NCBI RefSeq assembly: GCF_963576675.1
Contig: NC_088910.1
Span: forward strand, 31,808,531-31,872,530
DNA from: Euphorbia lathyris
Lineage: Eukaryota; Streptophyta; Magnoliopsida; Malpighiales; Euphorbiaceae
DNA length: 64,000 nt
Reading direction: 5' to 3'
The position numbers and the translations under genes are program-made. Below the pieces are notes generated by a model. The model was not told the origin of the DNA. It ran no database searches and saw nothing but the letters and a program-made list of their open reading frames with translations. Positions 47,184 to 59,800 of this stretch are shown here, piece after piece. The stretch's first letter is position 1. Every line of letters begins with the position of its first letter.

Positions 47184-47926
47184 CTAACATTACGATTTTA
47201 AATTTCATTTCATAACATAAAATTTTCAAATTTTACATTATTATAACATTAAAATCCAAATTTAACGAAATATTGATTTGAAGATAAAATTTTCACTAAA
47301 ATTTATGGTGAAATGGATTAAAAAAATTAGGATAAACTGCGGAAAAAAAACATGTTGTTACATGATTTTTTCGTTGTGAAACGATAAACGTATTTTGCAT
47401 CGTTACAAAATCGAGAAAATTTCCTTAACTCCCTCAATTTTGATGAAGGGCATCATTGGCCAACATTTATATTTTTTTCGTTTTATTAGAAAATATACAA
47501 ATTTTACTTTTTTATTATATTTATTTATACATATATTCTTTTCTTTTTCCTTTTCCCCTTCCCTCTTATTCTTCTTCTTTCCTTTCTGACCGTATCCTTA
47601 CCCTCATCTTCTTCTTTCCTTTCAACCATAAAAATCTCATGTTTTAAATTAGGAGGTGAATGTCTTTTTCTCCTTCCCCTTTTCTCCTTCTTCCTTTTCA
47701 ATATTAAGCATTTATGTCACTTTCTAACCTAACAGCAACCATCTCCGATGGAGATCAACTTATGTTTGTCCGGTCAAAACATAACTCATTGTGGGTCTGG
47801 TCAGATCTCAAAAAAGACAATTATAAAACTTGCAAGAGGGGAAATAAGAATGGAGATTAAAAAAAATCCACAATTACAATAGAGAAAACAGGGAAAAATC
47901 GAACCTATAGAAAATAAAAGAATACT
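47184..47926. other. AT-rich and CT-rich intergenic DNA
   Basis: T/C-rich run at 47490-47700. No gene or TE core recognised. Confidence 0.5.
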
Positions 47927-47935
47927 TAAAAGAAA

Positions 47936-48615
47936 GGCTTAATGCTTCTCCAGCCTCCTTAACTTGTCCAAATTGGTCATTTTATCCCTCCAACTCATCG
48001 AATGTCCTATTTACCCCCTTAACTCCATAAAAATGGTATTTCTCACCCTCTTAACTTGTCCAAATTTGTCATTTTAACCCTTCTCAACTCATCAAATATC
48101 CTATTTACCCTCTTAACTCCATAAAAGTGGTATTTCTCAACACTTATGATCCTATTTACCCTCTTAACTCCATAAAAATGGTATTTCTTATCCCTTTATA
48201 GTAGTAAAAAAAGTTGAAAAGAGAAAGAACGAATAAAAAATACAAATAACAAGAACATTAATATAAACAGGTTAAATACATTATATGTAGGGATAATGTA
48301 CCAAAATAAGCCTATGATTTTTGGAGAAGTATCAATTTAGGTTCCACTTACAAAATAGCATAAATATAGGTTTAACGTTAAAAAAAGTTATCAATTTAGG
48401 CTTCGATAACGGATTGTAAGGGGTGAAAAATACCGCTTTTATGGATTTAAGGGGGTAAATAGAACATTCTATGAGTTGGGGGGATAAATGGACAAGTTGA
48501 GGGGGTGAGAAATATCACTTTTATGGAGTTAAGGAGGTAAATAAGACATTCAATGAGTTGAGGGGGTAAAATGACCAATTTGGATAAGTTAAGGGGGTTG
48601 GGGAAGCATTAGGCC
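47936..48615. mobile_element. Mutator-like MITE (680 bp) with long repetitive inverted repeats
   Basis: Ends GGCTTAATGCTTCTCCA and, inverted, GGCCTAATGCTTCCCCA. Exact 9-bp duplication TAAAAGAAA (47927-47935 and 48616-48624). The inverted repeats extend roughly 200 bp and are built of tandem units (TTAACTTGTCCAAATTGGTC, CAACTCAT.GAATGTCC, CTCCATAAAAATGGTATTTC). No coding frame. Mutator assignment rests on duplication length and terminal-repeat length. Confidence 0.85.
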
Positions 48616-48903
48616 TAAAAGAAAAGTGCTTTGTGTAATTTGGAATAGTATAATTAATAAGTTAACATTTCAATATCTTATAGGGTATTTGCATGTAGAG
48701 AATAATTTATTACATATCTCTTTAGCTCCATTCTATGCAAAAGGGATTTTAAATAAATAAAATAAAATAAATATTTGGTCATTGTTCATATTTAGTTTAC
48801 CTTTCTATTGAATGACAAAATATGAAAACACAACACATCATCATACTCTTTATTGTTTTGAAATCATACTGTTTTATTTCTTTTTCTTCATTCTGAATGG
48901 CTA

Positions 48904-48906
<3 letters not shown>

Positions 48907-48972
<66 letters not shown>

Positions 48973-48974
48973 AT
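48907..48974. repeat. (AT)n microsatellite
   Basis: About 68 bp TA dinucleotide run with one T interruption. The sequence 48625-48906 before it has no recognisable feature. Confidence 0.93.
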
Positions 48975-49434
48975 AGGCTTACTCCAACTACCAAACAATC
49001 TCATCCTAATTTAATTTAATTAAAATCCTAACACCTCTCTCTCCTCTCTTAAACGCTCCACACGGCTCTCTCTTTCTAATATTTTCGATTCACGACTGTC
49101 TCTTCCTTCTTCCATTCCAATTCATGATTCTTTCTCTCTCTTTCTTCCCTTGAATGATTTCTCCGACCAGGCCAGAAATCGGTGAGTTTTCATCAACAAT
49201 CTCTGATATCTAGAAACATTCTATGAATCGTCTGATTTTGTTCCTGTTATTGCGGATGGTCTGTATTTTTTATGTCGATTTTGTTCCTGCATGGTCTGCA
49301 TTTTATTAACTAAAAATGATTTACGACTCTTTGTCGTTTGACTTCTTGTCTGATATTAAGATCAAATTACCTACTGCTTTTTTTTTTACTATTAATGGAA
49401 TATGAAATCGTCTGATTTTTTTTCTTTTATACAG

Positions 49435-51720
49435 ATGGAAGATGACAATGATTCTGCCTTTCAAATTCATGATTTGAGCAATAACATTATGAAAAACAGA
49501 GAGTCTGATGGAGAACAAGATGCCGACAATGAAATTATAAGTCATCAACTTAAGCCAACAAAAGAAAAAGAATTTGAAACATTAGATGATGTTTATAAAT
49601 TCTAGAACGCTTATGCCAAAAAAGTTGGATTTAGCGTTCAAATGTCTTCATCGAAGATAAAAAAGAGCACCGGATAAATTATTATGAAAGAATATGTATG
49701 TTCAAAGGAAGGAAAATCCAAAAAGTTTAGTGGTGTTGATGCCAAAATGCGTCGGGAATAATACAAAGCTAGTTGTAGCGCTAAATTAGTGGTCGTGAGA
49801 AATAAAAAACAGTTGTTTACGGTGAAAATATTTAACGAGGATCACAATCACCCGTTACTAACCCCAACAAAAATACCCTTCCTACGTCTCATCGCCAAGT
49901 TTCATATGTTGCAAAATCCTTGAATGAACAACTGTCGATGGTGAATATACCTACGCATCAACTATATAATTTTCTCTAGGTACAAGCAGGGGGGAATGGA
50001 AAATCTCGGGTGCACACAGAAGGATTTGTATAATCATGAAACAAAGAAGCGATTGAAGTTAAAAGGACGCGATGGAGATATGTTGCATGAATATTTCGAA
50101 TCAGAAGTGGCAAAAAACCCTTCATTTTATTTTAAGATTGATGCGGACGATGATAAAAAAAATTACACGTTGTTTTTGGGCTGATGCAATGATGAGACGA
50201 AGTTACATATTTTATAATGATGTTGCCGTTTTTGACATTACGTGCAACACCAATCGGTATTGGATGATATTTGCGCCTATTTTGGGAGTCAACAATCACA
50301 GACAAACTATTATTTTTGCTTGTGTTTCATTGAATATGGAACATTCTGACAATTTTGTGTGGTTATTTAAACAATTTTTGGAAGTTATGCCTGGTGATGC
50401 GCTAAAATGATAATTATTGATCAAGACCTAGCAATGACAAATGTCATATCGACAATCTTACCAAATACCTTCCACAAGTTTTTTTTATATTACTTGCATT
50501 TGGTTTATATATATTGTGACTAGGAGCATATTAATCAAATGGTTTATATATTATTGTGATCAAATTTGGGTTTATATATTACTGTGGCTATGAGCATATT
50601 AAACAAAAATAATATATAGCCTTTACATTGTATAATAGACACCTGACTTCGTCTAGATCAAATAGAATTAGAAACATAATATTGCAGCAAAATTGTTCTA
50701 TCATTTCCACCTATTACATATAACTTTTTTTACAACATTAACATAAATAGAAACTTAACATGCTATTAGACGAGATTCCTTCGTTATACAGCAAGACACG
50801 CTGATCATTTGCACCTTTAAGTGCTTGTTTTATGACTTGTTTGATTGATGCAGTCTGATAAAAGTAAAATTAATAGATGTTCTTGATAATTTTATGCCGT
50901 GTATAGTTAGAAACTTAATTTTTATTGTATTTCTTATTGCATCATTCACATGTATTGTATTTGGCATATTGTGTCCAAATTTCCAAAAAAAAAATTGGTG
51001 CAATAAAATATGCAACACATGAGGGAAAGTTTCATTGATTGCATATAGAATTCAGAGAGTCATGAAGAGTTTGACCTGAAGTGGACGGAACTTGTCGCAG
51101 AAGATGGATTAAACAATAATGGGTGGTTGGTAAATATCTTTAAAATTCGGTCCAAGTGGATTCCAACATATGTTAATCATGTTTTCTCAGCGAACATGTC
51201 TAGTAGCCAACGGACAGAGACCAACCATGTATTTTTCAAGGAATATATCAATAAAAGCAACTCTTTGTTTGACTTTATGGTGAGGTTTGGTAGGGAACTC
51301 GTTAAGCAACGCCATGAGGGAATTGCTTGCAGATATCAAAGTTATGAACGAGAGGCCTAAAATAAAAATGTATCATGACTTTTTGGATCATATGGTTAAG
51401 ATTTATATGAATGAAATCTATTATATATTTGAGGATGAAATGTGGGTCTGTTTGAAGTATAAGATTGAGCTTTTAGTGAAACCGAGAATTAAAAGATGTT
51501 TACGGTTAAAAAATAATAATGGACTATATAGTAAAGGCCGCAAAGTTTAATATAACAAGGAACTTAATTTTGCGCCTTGTAGTTGTAGAAAATTATAAGC
51601 TTTGGCATCCCATGTAGGCATATCTTGAGTTATTTAGTTAAATATCAAGATTTTGTCAAGTTACCAGACTAATGCATCCAAAAGAGATGGACTAAGCTCA
51701 TGATAAAAGAAATTGTCCAT
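49435..51720 (+). pseudogene. FAR1/FHY3-related (FRS, MULE-derived) pseudogene
   Basis: A CT-rich leader (about 49020-49180) with donor GTGAGTTT and acceptor ACAG at 49431-49434 precedes the ATG at 49435 (MEDDNDSAFQIHD). A FAR1-type DNA-binding region follows (AYAKKVGFSVQMSSS, EYVCSKEG, CSAKLVVV, EDHNHPLLTP), with stops at about 49603, 49675 and 49759. The MULE transposase-like core is split over frames: CFWADAMMRRSY, VFDITCNTN, IIFACV, IIIDQDLAMT and, after a 0.46-kb interruption, IWHIVSKFPKK. Then KWIPTYVNHVFSANMSSSQR and a SWIM-like end (PCSCRKL, then H). FRS proteins are transcription factors derived from Mutator-like transposases. This one is dead by many stops and frameshifts. It could equally be a decayed MULE, but no terminal repeats were found. 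Confidence 0.82.
50483..50947. other. Insertion or intron inside the FRS pseudogene
   Basis: Separates ILPNTFHK from CIWHIV of the MULE core. Contains three loose repeats of GTTTATATATTA.TGTG (50505-50590). No terminal repeats or duplications were convincing. Confidence 0.4.
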
Positions 51721-53683
51721 CACTTCAGTAAGAAAATTTAATGTTCTTTTTCATTCTTCTATTATTTTCATGTATTATTATGTCATATATATGTATATTT
51801 TTTTTATCTAATGTAGGTACTTATCAAGCAAGGACGAAGATGAAGTCGAGAGTGAGTAAATTAGTATTGTTTGGGGAGGATATGTTAGGATGAGGGGAAA
51901 TTTTCTAGAGTCAGAAAGTTGAGCCGATAAATGTTTTTTGTGCAGCTGAAATTACATGCTTCTTTATAAATTGAGTTTTCACATGGACATTTACATGCAA
52001 AGTTTGTGTAGAATTATGTGTGTTATTTTGCTATTGCTTATATTTTTATCTTCAAATTTTTGTAAATTATGAAAGCTTGGATTATTTGTTTGCTTTGTAA
52101 ACCTGGCTAAGGAAACCTTAACATTATCTAAAATTTTGTAGATTATGAAAGCTTAGATTCTTTGGATTCTTTGTAAGGCTCTGGCCGATTCTTAAAAGCT
52201 CTACTGGACATGTAATACTGTAATTCAAAGGATGTAGGATCTTTTTGTATGATTCCATGAGATCGGAATGCAGTAGGCAACTGTTCTTTTTGAACTAGTT
52301 AAAGGTTGACAACAACATTTTGTGTAGGTTAACTAATATGCAAGTAGGAATGTTGAATTTGACTATGGTAATATTTTTGTAAGTACAAAAAAAAAAATAT
52401 AACCACTGTAGTCTTGAGGATTTTAATCATCTCTTATTTTGTTGTCTCTGTGCAGCTTAAAATGAAGACTGGTATCATGAAATTTATTGTGAAAAACTGT
52501 TTGTTATCTCATGTGTGCCTTAATAGATGAGACTTCTTTTTCGTCTAATAAGTAGATGTCATATTAGACAATTCACAAGTTAGAACATGCACGACTAAAG
52601 GAAAAAAGAAAAAGAAATAAATAATAACAGTTTGCAACTATGAAATGAGGATAAAATATTGATAGATTATATTATTCAGCTACACAAAGGTTGAAGAAAA
52701 GAGAGAAAAAGAACCTCCAAAACCATTAACTAACAATTGGTTGTTAAAAGGTTTAAAGATCTATTTTACCATGGATAACACTACCAAAATTTATCAGTTG
52801 TCGCTTATTACGCTTTCTATATTCAGGAGAATGATGTCTCAATGGTGATAGTGGATGTCTCAGTTAATCTATTTGCTTTGAGTCAATCTTCATATCAACT
52901 ATGCTATTTATATTTTCGCTTGATTTTCGCTTGTTTCCCTGCAACAAATTCACTTGTAACAACTATTAACTATTCATAATCAAACACTAGTAGGGATGCA
53001 AATTTCAAGTGCAACAGACATAGAGTGAGCTTAATTGTAAGAAGAACAAAACTTACAAGAGTGTTATCGAGGGTGAACTAATTGTAACCGACATAGAGTA
53101 AGCTCTAATCACGCTTATGCATCTCCTAAATAATTCTCTATCCAATGAGCAATGATGAGCCGAGAGTTGGAGCAGCCTAGCAGAATAATCGAAAAATCTC
53201 AAATCTTACAAGATCAATTGAACAAAGAAATAAAAGAAGAAAACTTGCAAGATCAATGGAACAATTGAAAATGAATAAAAACAAGATCAATGGAACAAAG
53301 AAATAAAAGAAGAAGAAAACTTACAATAGTGCTATCGAGGATTAACTTGCCATTACAGGAAAATTTTGCAAATCAAACTGCTGGATTCTTATCATCAACG
53401 AGCGTCTTACAACAAGCTCATATAGATGCATCCTAAGTCTTACAAGACATAGAAAAAATCAATTATATGGGAAATTTAGAATCATTTTCAAAATTTCATA
53501 CCTAAAACTGATATTTATTGTCTTAAGATAAAAGGCCCCAAACAATCAAATCCATATTCTAACCTATGATGTATAAATTTGAACTTCCATTAATTCTATT
53601 AATTGCAGGAAAATAAAATAACAAGTGTTGAAACAATACCTTCTTAATGGTTAAAGCATTAGCTACAATTTGAAGTTACATTT
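51721..53683. other. Intergenic, no gene recognised
   Basis: Contains a repeated phrase AGATCAATGGAACAA...AAATAAAAGAAGAA (about 53225-53325), GAACAAAACTTACAAGAGTG-like near-copies (53045 and 53320) and an isolated TAGGGATGCAAAT (52993) that resembles a hAT-2-type terminus without a partner. Confidence 0.4.
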
Positions 53684-53965
53684 TTAAGCGGAGCAGTTTC
53701 ATGGCAATCAAAGTTACAAAAATGTGTTGCTCTATCAACTACAGAGGCAGAGTTTATTGCAGCTACAAAAGCATGCAAAGAAATGCTCTAGATGAAGCGG
53801 TTCTTACAAGAATTAGGGTAAAAATAACACAAATACATTTTGCATTCGATAGAAAAGAAATTATTGAAGAGAAAAGGAAGGAAGTTGTAATGGAGAAAAT
53901 AGATTAACTATTATTAGTTTATGTTCCAAAAGAAAATAAGATAAAATTGCTAACTAAAATTAACA
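53684..53965 (+). pseudogene. Copia RNase H fragment
   Basis: One frame from 53684 reads LSGAVSWQSKLQKCVALSTT followed by EAEFIAATKACKEML, a stop, then MKRFLQELG. This is the Copia RNase H core. About 100 bp further, VYVPKENKIKLLTK matches the RNase H tail. No LTRs or upstream domains were found, so it is a truncated remnant. Confidence 0.8.
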
Positions 53966-54312
53966 TTAATTTTTAGTACATAATGTTAGGCAAATTGCAT
54001 TTTGTAAATCATCAGATAAAAAATCATCCGAGGAAGAATCCAAACTTAAGGGTTTGAGAAATTGTATGAAAGTAAATCCTCTCGAGAGATAAAACCAAGA
54101 AAGAGTTGAGCCACCATTGTTTGGTGATATTATTATTGTATTCTTGTTAATTTCTTTAGTGAAATACATAGAATCAGTTTTGCCCATTTTATTTACACAA
54201 GGATGGCAAAAGTTAGATCCTGGGAGTACCATATTTATTTATTGGCTATTTATTTTTGTCACATTTCCCAACACAGTGTCGTCTGAAATTTTAGTCTGAT
54301 TATGTGATTATA

Positions 54313-54441
54313 TGAATTGATTTTGTTATTGTTGATTCGTTAAATTAATTTTGCTTGAATTTTTGAATTGATTTTGTTATTGTTGATTCGTTAAATTAAT
54401 TTTGCTTGAATTTTTGAATTGATTTTGTTATTTGTTGATTC
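54313..54441. repeat. 51-bp tandem repeat, about 2.5 copies
   Basis: TGAATTGATTTTGTTATTG begins at 54313, 54364 and (with TT inserted) 54415. The first two units are identical. It lies in the probable leader intron of the following hAT pseudogene. Confidence 0.85.
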
Positions 54442-56148
54442 TTTATGATTACAGTAATAGAATTTAGTATTTAACTCATTTGAGGCATTAATTTTGATTT
54501 AGTTTCATTCAGGTGCTTTGGTGCTTTTTATAGTGAAAGTTGACCTAAAATTTCATATTCCTACTTTAACAATCTAGAGTTAAAGTTTTTCAGGTGCAAT
54601 TGTTCTTTTTATATTAGTTAATAGTTAGATATTATATTTGTTGATGAGATGTTGCCTAAAAACATTTATCTGGAAGTGAGAAAAGAAAAAGGAAAAAACG
54701 AGAAGAAAAATTAGTGAAATCACAACAAAAAAGCCCTAAATAAGTTTATGTTTAAGAAGTCATATTCTCATGAAAATTTGGATCAATCAATTGAAAATTT
54801 GGATCAAGTAAATGAAAATTTACATAATGAAAATTCTATAAAATGAAAATGATGAAGTTAATGATCCAATTGAACTTAATGACGTGCCAACTGCATCTAA
54901 TATTGAAAATTTAGGCATTAATAATGAAGAGCAAATACTTCATCATTTGGATATATATGATCCTAGAAATTGGGAGGGTATTGACAACAATGTGAGAGAT
55001 ATTTTAGTTGAAAAGGGCCCTATAAGAGAAATGAATCTTAATTTTCATTTGGATAGTTTTTCTAGACATTTCTCATATCCATATTGTTCTAGAAAGTTGA
55101 GCAATGGTGAGATTAGTGATAGAAAGTCGTCAGTTTACTCAAAACATGTTGACAAAGTAAATTGTTTTTGTTGTAAATTGTTCAAATCTGTTATTAATGT
55201 AACTTTGTTAGCAAATCAGGGCTTAAATGATTGGAAACATATTAGCCAAAGACTCAAACAACATGAACTTAGTGTGGAGCATATGGCTAATATGATTACT
55301 TGGAATGAATTAAGAGTAAGATTAGATCAAAATCAAACAATCGATAAACATTTGCAAGAAGAGATCATGAAAGAGAATGACCGTTGGAGACAAGTTTTGC
55401 ATAGAATATTCTGAGTTTTGAAATGTCTTGCTAAACATAATCTTGCATTTCGAGGATCCAATGAAAAATTATATCAAGATAATAATGGTAATTTTTTAGG
55501 ATTGATTGAAATGATTGCTGAATTTGATATGATTATGCAATGCCATATTAGACGCATTCAAGATCGAGAAATTCATTATCATTATCTTGGGCATAAGATT
55601 CAAAATGAATTAATTTCCATTTTGTAAAAAATGTTAGAAGTTCTATCATTAAGATCGTCAAAGAGGCAAAATATTTTTCTATAATTCTTGACCGTACCCT
55701 TGATATAAGTCATCTAGAACAAATGACTCTTATAATTCGATGTGTGAATATGTCCAATAACCAAATTAAAATTGAGGAGTTCTTTTGGAGTTTTAAAAGT
55801 GGATGATACATCAGGATTATGACTTTTTAATGAATTGCAAGATGTTTTGAAATCTCTTGATCTTAATGTTGATAACGTGAGGGATCAACGTTATGATAAT
55901 GGTTCTAATATGAAAGGAAAAAAATCAAGGTGTTCAAAAGCGGTTTCTCGAAATAAATCCAAAAGCCTTATACATGCCTTGTGTTTGTCATAGTCTTAAT
56001 CTTACTCTTGGTGATAGGACACATTCTTGTGTTAGAGCTATTTTTTTTTAGTTGTTCAACGAGTATATTCATTATTTTTAGGGTCTCCAAAGAGATGAAA
56101 ATTTTTGCTTGATAATGTTCTTGGGTTAACTGTGAAATACTTGTCAAA

Positions 56149-56821
56149 TGTTGGGTAAGTATGAATTTTTTCAATAAACTATTTATTTAGTTTATACCCA
56201 ATTGATTTAGTCTCCTATGGAACCTAGTCTTACGCCTATAGTTGAATTGGTATTCAACTTCTTTTGTTCCTGAAATAGTATAAAAACTATTTTTTAATTA
56301 GTTTTCTTCTAAGTGGAATTAGTCTTATATTTTTTTTTGTTCCTCCACTAACTAATACGATGTGATTCCTTGATTTACTCAACTAAGACCTACTCCATGA
56401 TCTTTTAAATATTTTATACTATAATATCTCCACAACCTTTTCTTTGGTCCATGATCAGCAAGTATAAATAGGACCCTTTTGCTCCTTTGTTGACAGACGA
56501 AGCAATCACTCCTAAAGCTATTTTTTTTCATTCAGTCGAAATACTACTGCTTGATCTCCAAATTCTAAAATTTATCTTCTTTCTTTTCAAATTGATACTG
56601 AGCATAATTAATTGAGTGTATTTTGACCAAGTTTGTACTGTGCAATACAAACTTGTATTTTCATTGAGTGGGCTGTTTTATCCTGGAGGCGACCGAAAAA
56701 TTACACTATTTGCACTTTCTGGCAGTTTCACGAACGTCTTAAAGAAAGCGACATTGTCCGCGACTCTAACCATTTATTTTTTGTTCGGTCTTTTCCTGTT
56801 TTCTGAGTTCCAGTTCTAACA
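56149..56821 (+). repeat. 5' LTR of Copia-3
   Basis: 673 bp. TATA box AGTATAAATAGG at 56460-56471 predicts transcription starting near 56490-56500. CGAACGTCTTAAA at 56731-56743 is complementary to the sequence just after the LTR. Confidence 0.93.
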
Positions 56822-56848
56822 ATTTTAAGACGTTCGATTACTACTGAG
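56822..56848 (+). promoter_or_regulatory. Copia-3 leader with non-canonical primer-binding region
   Basis: Only 27 bases separate the LTR end from the gag ATG. TTTAAGACGTTCG (56824-56836) occupies the primer-binding position but does not resemble the complement of a tRNA 3' end (it should begin TGG). It is the exact reverse complement of 56731-56743 in the LTR. Confidence 0.6.
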
Positions 56849-59800
56849 ATGGCTACCGAACAATCAAATGGGATTGCTGAAATCAACAAGCCATTCCGGT
56901 TTGAAGGAGCTCACTTCCGAAGATGGAGACATAAGATGATGTTCTACCTCACCACAAAGAAAGTTGCTTCTGTTTTGAGTTCTGAAAAGCCGATTGTTCC
57001 TGAAGATGGTGCTGAGGCAGATGTTCGTGCTGTTGAAAAATGGACAGAAACAGACTTTCTGTGCAAAAATTATATCCTTAATGGATTAGCAGATGACTTA
57101 TATGATTATTACACTGCTGAAGAAAAAACTGCCAAAGAAATTTGGGAAGCTCTACAGAGGAAATATGACACAGAGGAGGCTGGGTCGAAAAAATATGCTG
57201 TCAGCCGCTACCTCAAATTTCAAATGACTAATGACAAATCAGTGGAGATTCAATCTCATGAATTACAAAAAATAGCACATGAAATTATCTCAGAAGGTAT
57301 GCCTCTAAATGATCAATTTCAAGTTGCTGTAATGATTGACAAATTGCCTCATTCGTGGAAAGATTTTAAAAATGTTTTGAGGCACAAAACAAAAGAATTT
57401 TTGATGGAAAGTCTGATTACACGCCTCCAAATTGAGGAGGAAGCTCAAAAACAAGATTTAAAAGAAGAAGTGCTTATTGTTTCTAATAACACTAAAAGAT
57501 GCACTACTGTTCTGAAACCAACTCAAAAGAATTTTAAGAATCAGAATCGGAAACCAATCCAAAACCGCAACACCCGAGTTAATTTGAATTGGAACCTTCA
57601 AAGGAACCAAAATAGGCCACAACAACAGCCACCCAGAAATGATGCTGCTTTCCTATGCTTTAATTGTGGGAAACCAGGTCGTATGGCACGTAAGTGTAGG
57701 AATAGGCCAAACACTACTCGTAATGTTAACCTGACTGAAGAGAAACATAATTTTGTTGCTATGATTTCTGAGATCAACCTCATAGGTGGATCAGATGGGT
57801 GGTGGGTAGACACTGGTGCTTCCCGCCATATTTGCTATGATAGAAGTATGTTCAAAACATACATTGCTGTGACCGAAGATAAGAAAGTGCTGTTGGGTGA
57901 TTCTCATACCACTATTGTTGCTAGAATTGGTAATGTGGAATTGAACTTCACATCTGGAAAAACCTTAACTTTGAAGGATGTGATGCATACTCTAGAAATG
58001 AGGAAAAATTTGGTTTCGGGCTATCTTCTCAAGAAGGCTGGTTTCACTCAGACTATAGGAGCAGATTTATTTACTTTGACTAAGAACAATGTGTTTGTAG
58101 GAAAAGGTTATGCAACTGAAGGCATGTTTAAGTTGAATGTTGAGATTAATAAAGTGAATGTTTCTGTTTACTCCTTGTGTACTTTTAATGTTTGGCATAC
58201 TCGTTTTTGTCATGTTATTAAGCGTATCATTAAGAACATGAGTAACTTAGGATTAATTCCAAAATTGAATTTAAATGAGTTTCTTAAATGTGATTATTGT
58301 AGTCAGGCAAAAATCACAAAAACACCTCATAAATCTGTTGTTAGGGATTCTGAACCTCTAGATTTAATTCATTCTGATATATGTGAATTAGATGGAAAGT
58401 TGACTAGAAATGACAAATGGTATTTTATAACCTTTATTGATGAATGCTCTGACTTTACTTTTGTTTATTTGATGAAAAATAAAAGTGAAGCGTTTGACAT
58501 GTTTAAGTTGTTCGTAGTTGAAATAGAAAATCAATACAATAGGAAAGTCAAGAGACTTCGTAGTGATAGAGGCACATAATATGGTTCTAGCATGTTTATT
58601 GATTTTTATAAATCACATGGTATTATACATGAAACCACAACACCTTATTCACCAGAAATGAACGGAAAGGCTGAAAGGAAAAATAGGACACTTACCGAAT
58701 CTGTAATAGCTATTATGCTTAGTTCAGGTGCTGCCTCACATTGGTGGGGAGAAATCCTATTGTCTGTTTGCTATGTGCTAAATAGGGTCCCTAAATCAAA
58801 AAGCAAAATCTCTCCTTATGAGATCTTGAAAAATAAAACACCTGGCCTATCCTATTTTAGAACTTGGGGTTGTTTGGCTTACGTTAGGATTCCTGACCCT
58901 AATAGAGTCAAACTTGCTAGTAGGGCTCATGAATGTGTGTTTATTGGGTATGCTGTGAATAGCAAAGCATATAGGTTCTATGATTTGAATGCACATGTTA
59001 TTTTGGAGTCAAATGATGCTGACTTTTATGAAGATAGATTTCCCTTTAAATTGAGAAATAGTAGGGGTGCATCATCTAGTAGCATGCCTGCTGTTAGACC
59101 TATAGTGCAAAAAGAGAGTGAGGAATCTGAACCTAGGAGAAGTAAGAGACCTAGAGTATCTAAAGACTTTGGTTCTGACTTTTATGCATTCATAGTAGAA
59201 GAGGATCCACTTACTATACATGAAGCCTTAACCTCCTTAGATGCTGATATATGGCAAGAAGCCATTAATGATGAAATGGACTCACTTGAGTCAAACCAAA
59301 CTTGGCACTTAGTAGACTTACCACCAGGTTGCAAATCAATAGGTTGTAAATGGATCCTCAAAAAGAAACTGAAACCTGATGGTTCAGTAGATAAGTATAA
59401 GGCTCGCCTTATAGCTAAAGGCTTTAGACAAAGAGAAAATGTTGATTTCTTTGATACTTATTCACCTGTTACTAGGATTACATCAATACATGTTTTGATT
59501 GCTATTGCTTCTGTGCACAATCTTGTGGTGCACCAAATGGATGTTAAAACTGCGTTTTTGAATGGTGAATTAGAAGAAGAGGTTTATATGGATCAACCTG
59601 AGGGCTTTGTAGTTTTTGATCAAGCCCATAAGGTATGTAAGTTAGATAAGTCTTTATATGGGCTAAAACAAGCACCTAAGCAATGACATGCAAAATTTGA
59701 TAACCTGATTATTTCAAATGGCTTTAAGGTGAATGAAAGTGATAAATGCATCTACTACAAATATGAAAATGGTGTTTGCACCATTATATGCTTATATGTT

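Noticed and set aside
52985..53010. TAGGGATGCAAAT resembling a hAT-2-type terminus
   Set aside because: No partner end, no subterminal GC block and no duplication nearby.
56490..56836. Strict Tf1-type self-priming by the RNA 5' end in Copia-3
   Set aside because: The TATA box places the RNA start about 240 nt upstream of the complementary segment, so a direct 5'-end primer is not supported. Only fold-back from within the leader remains possible.
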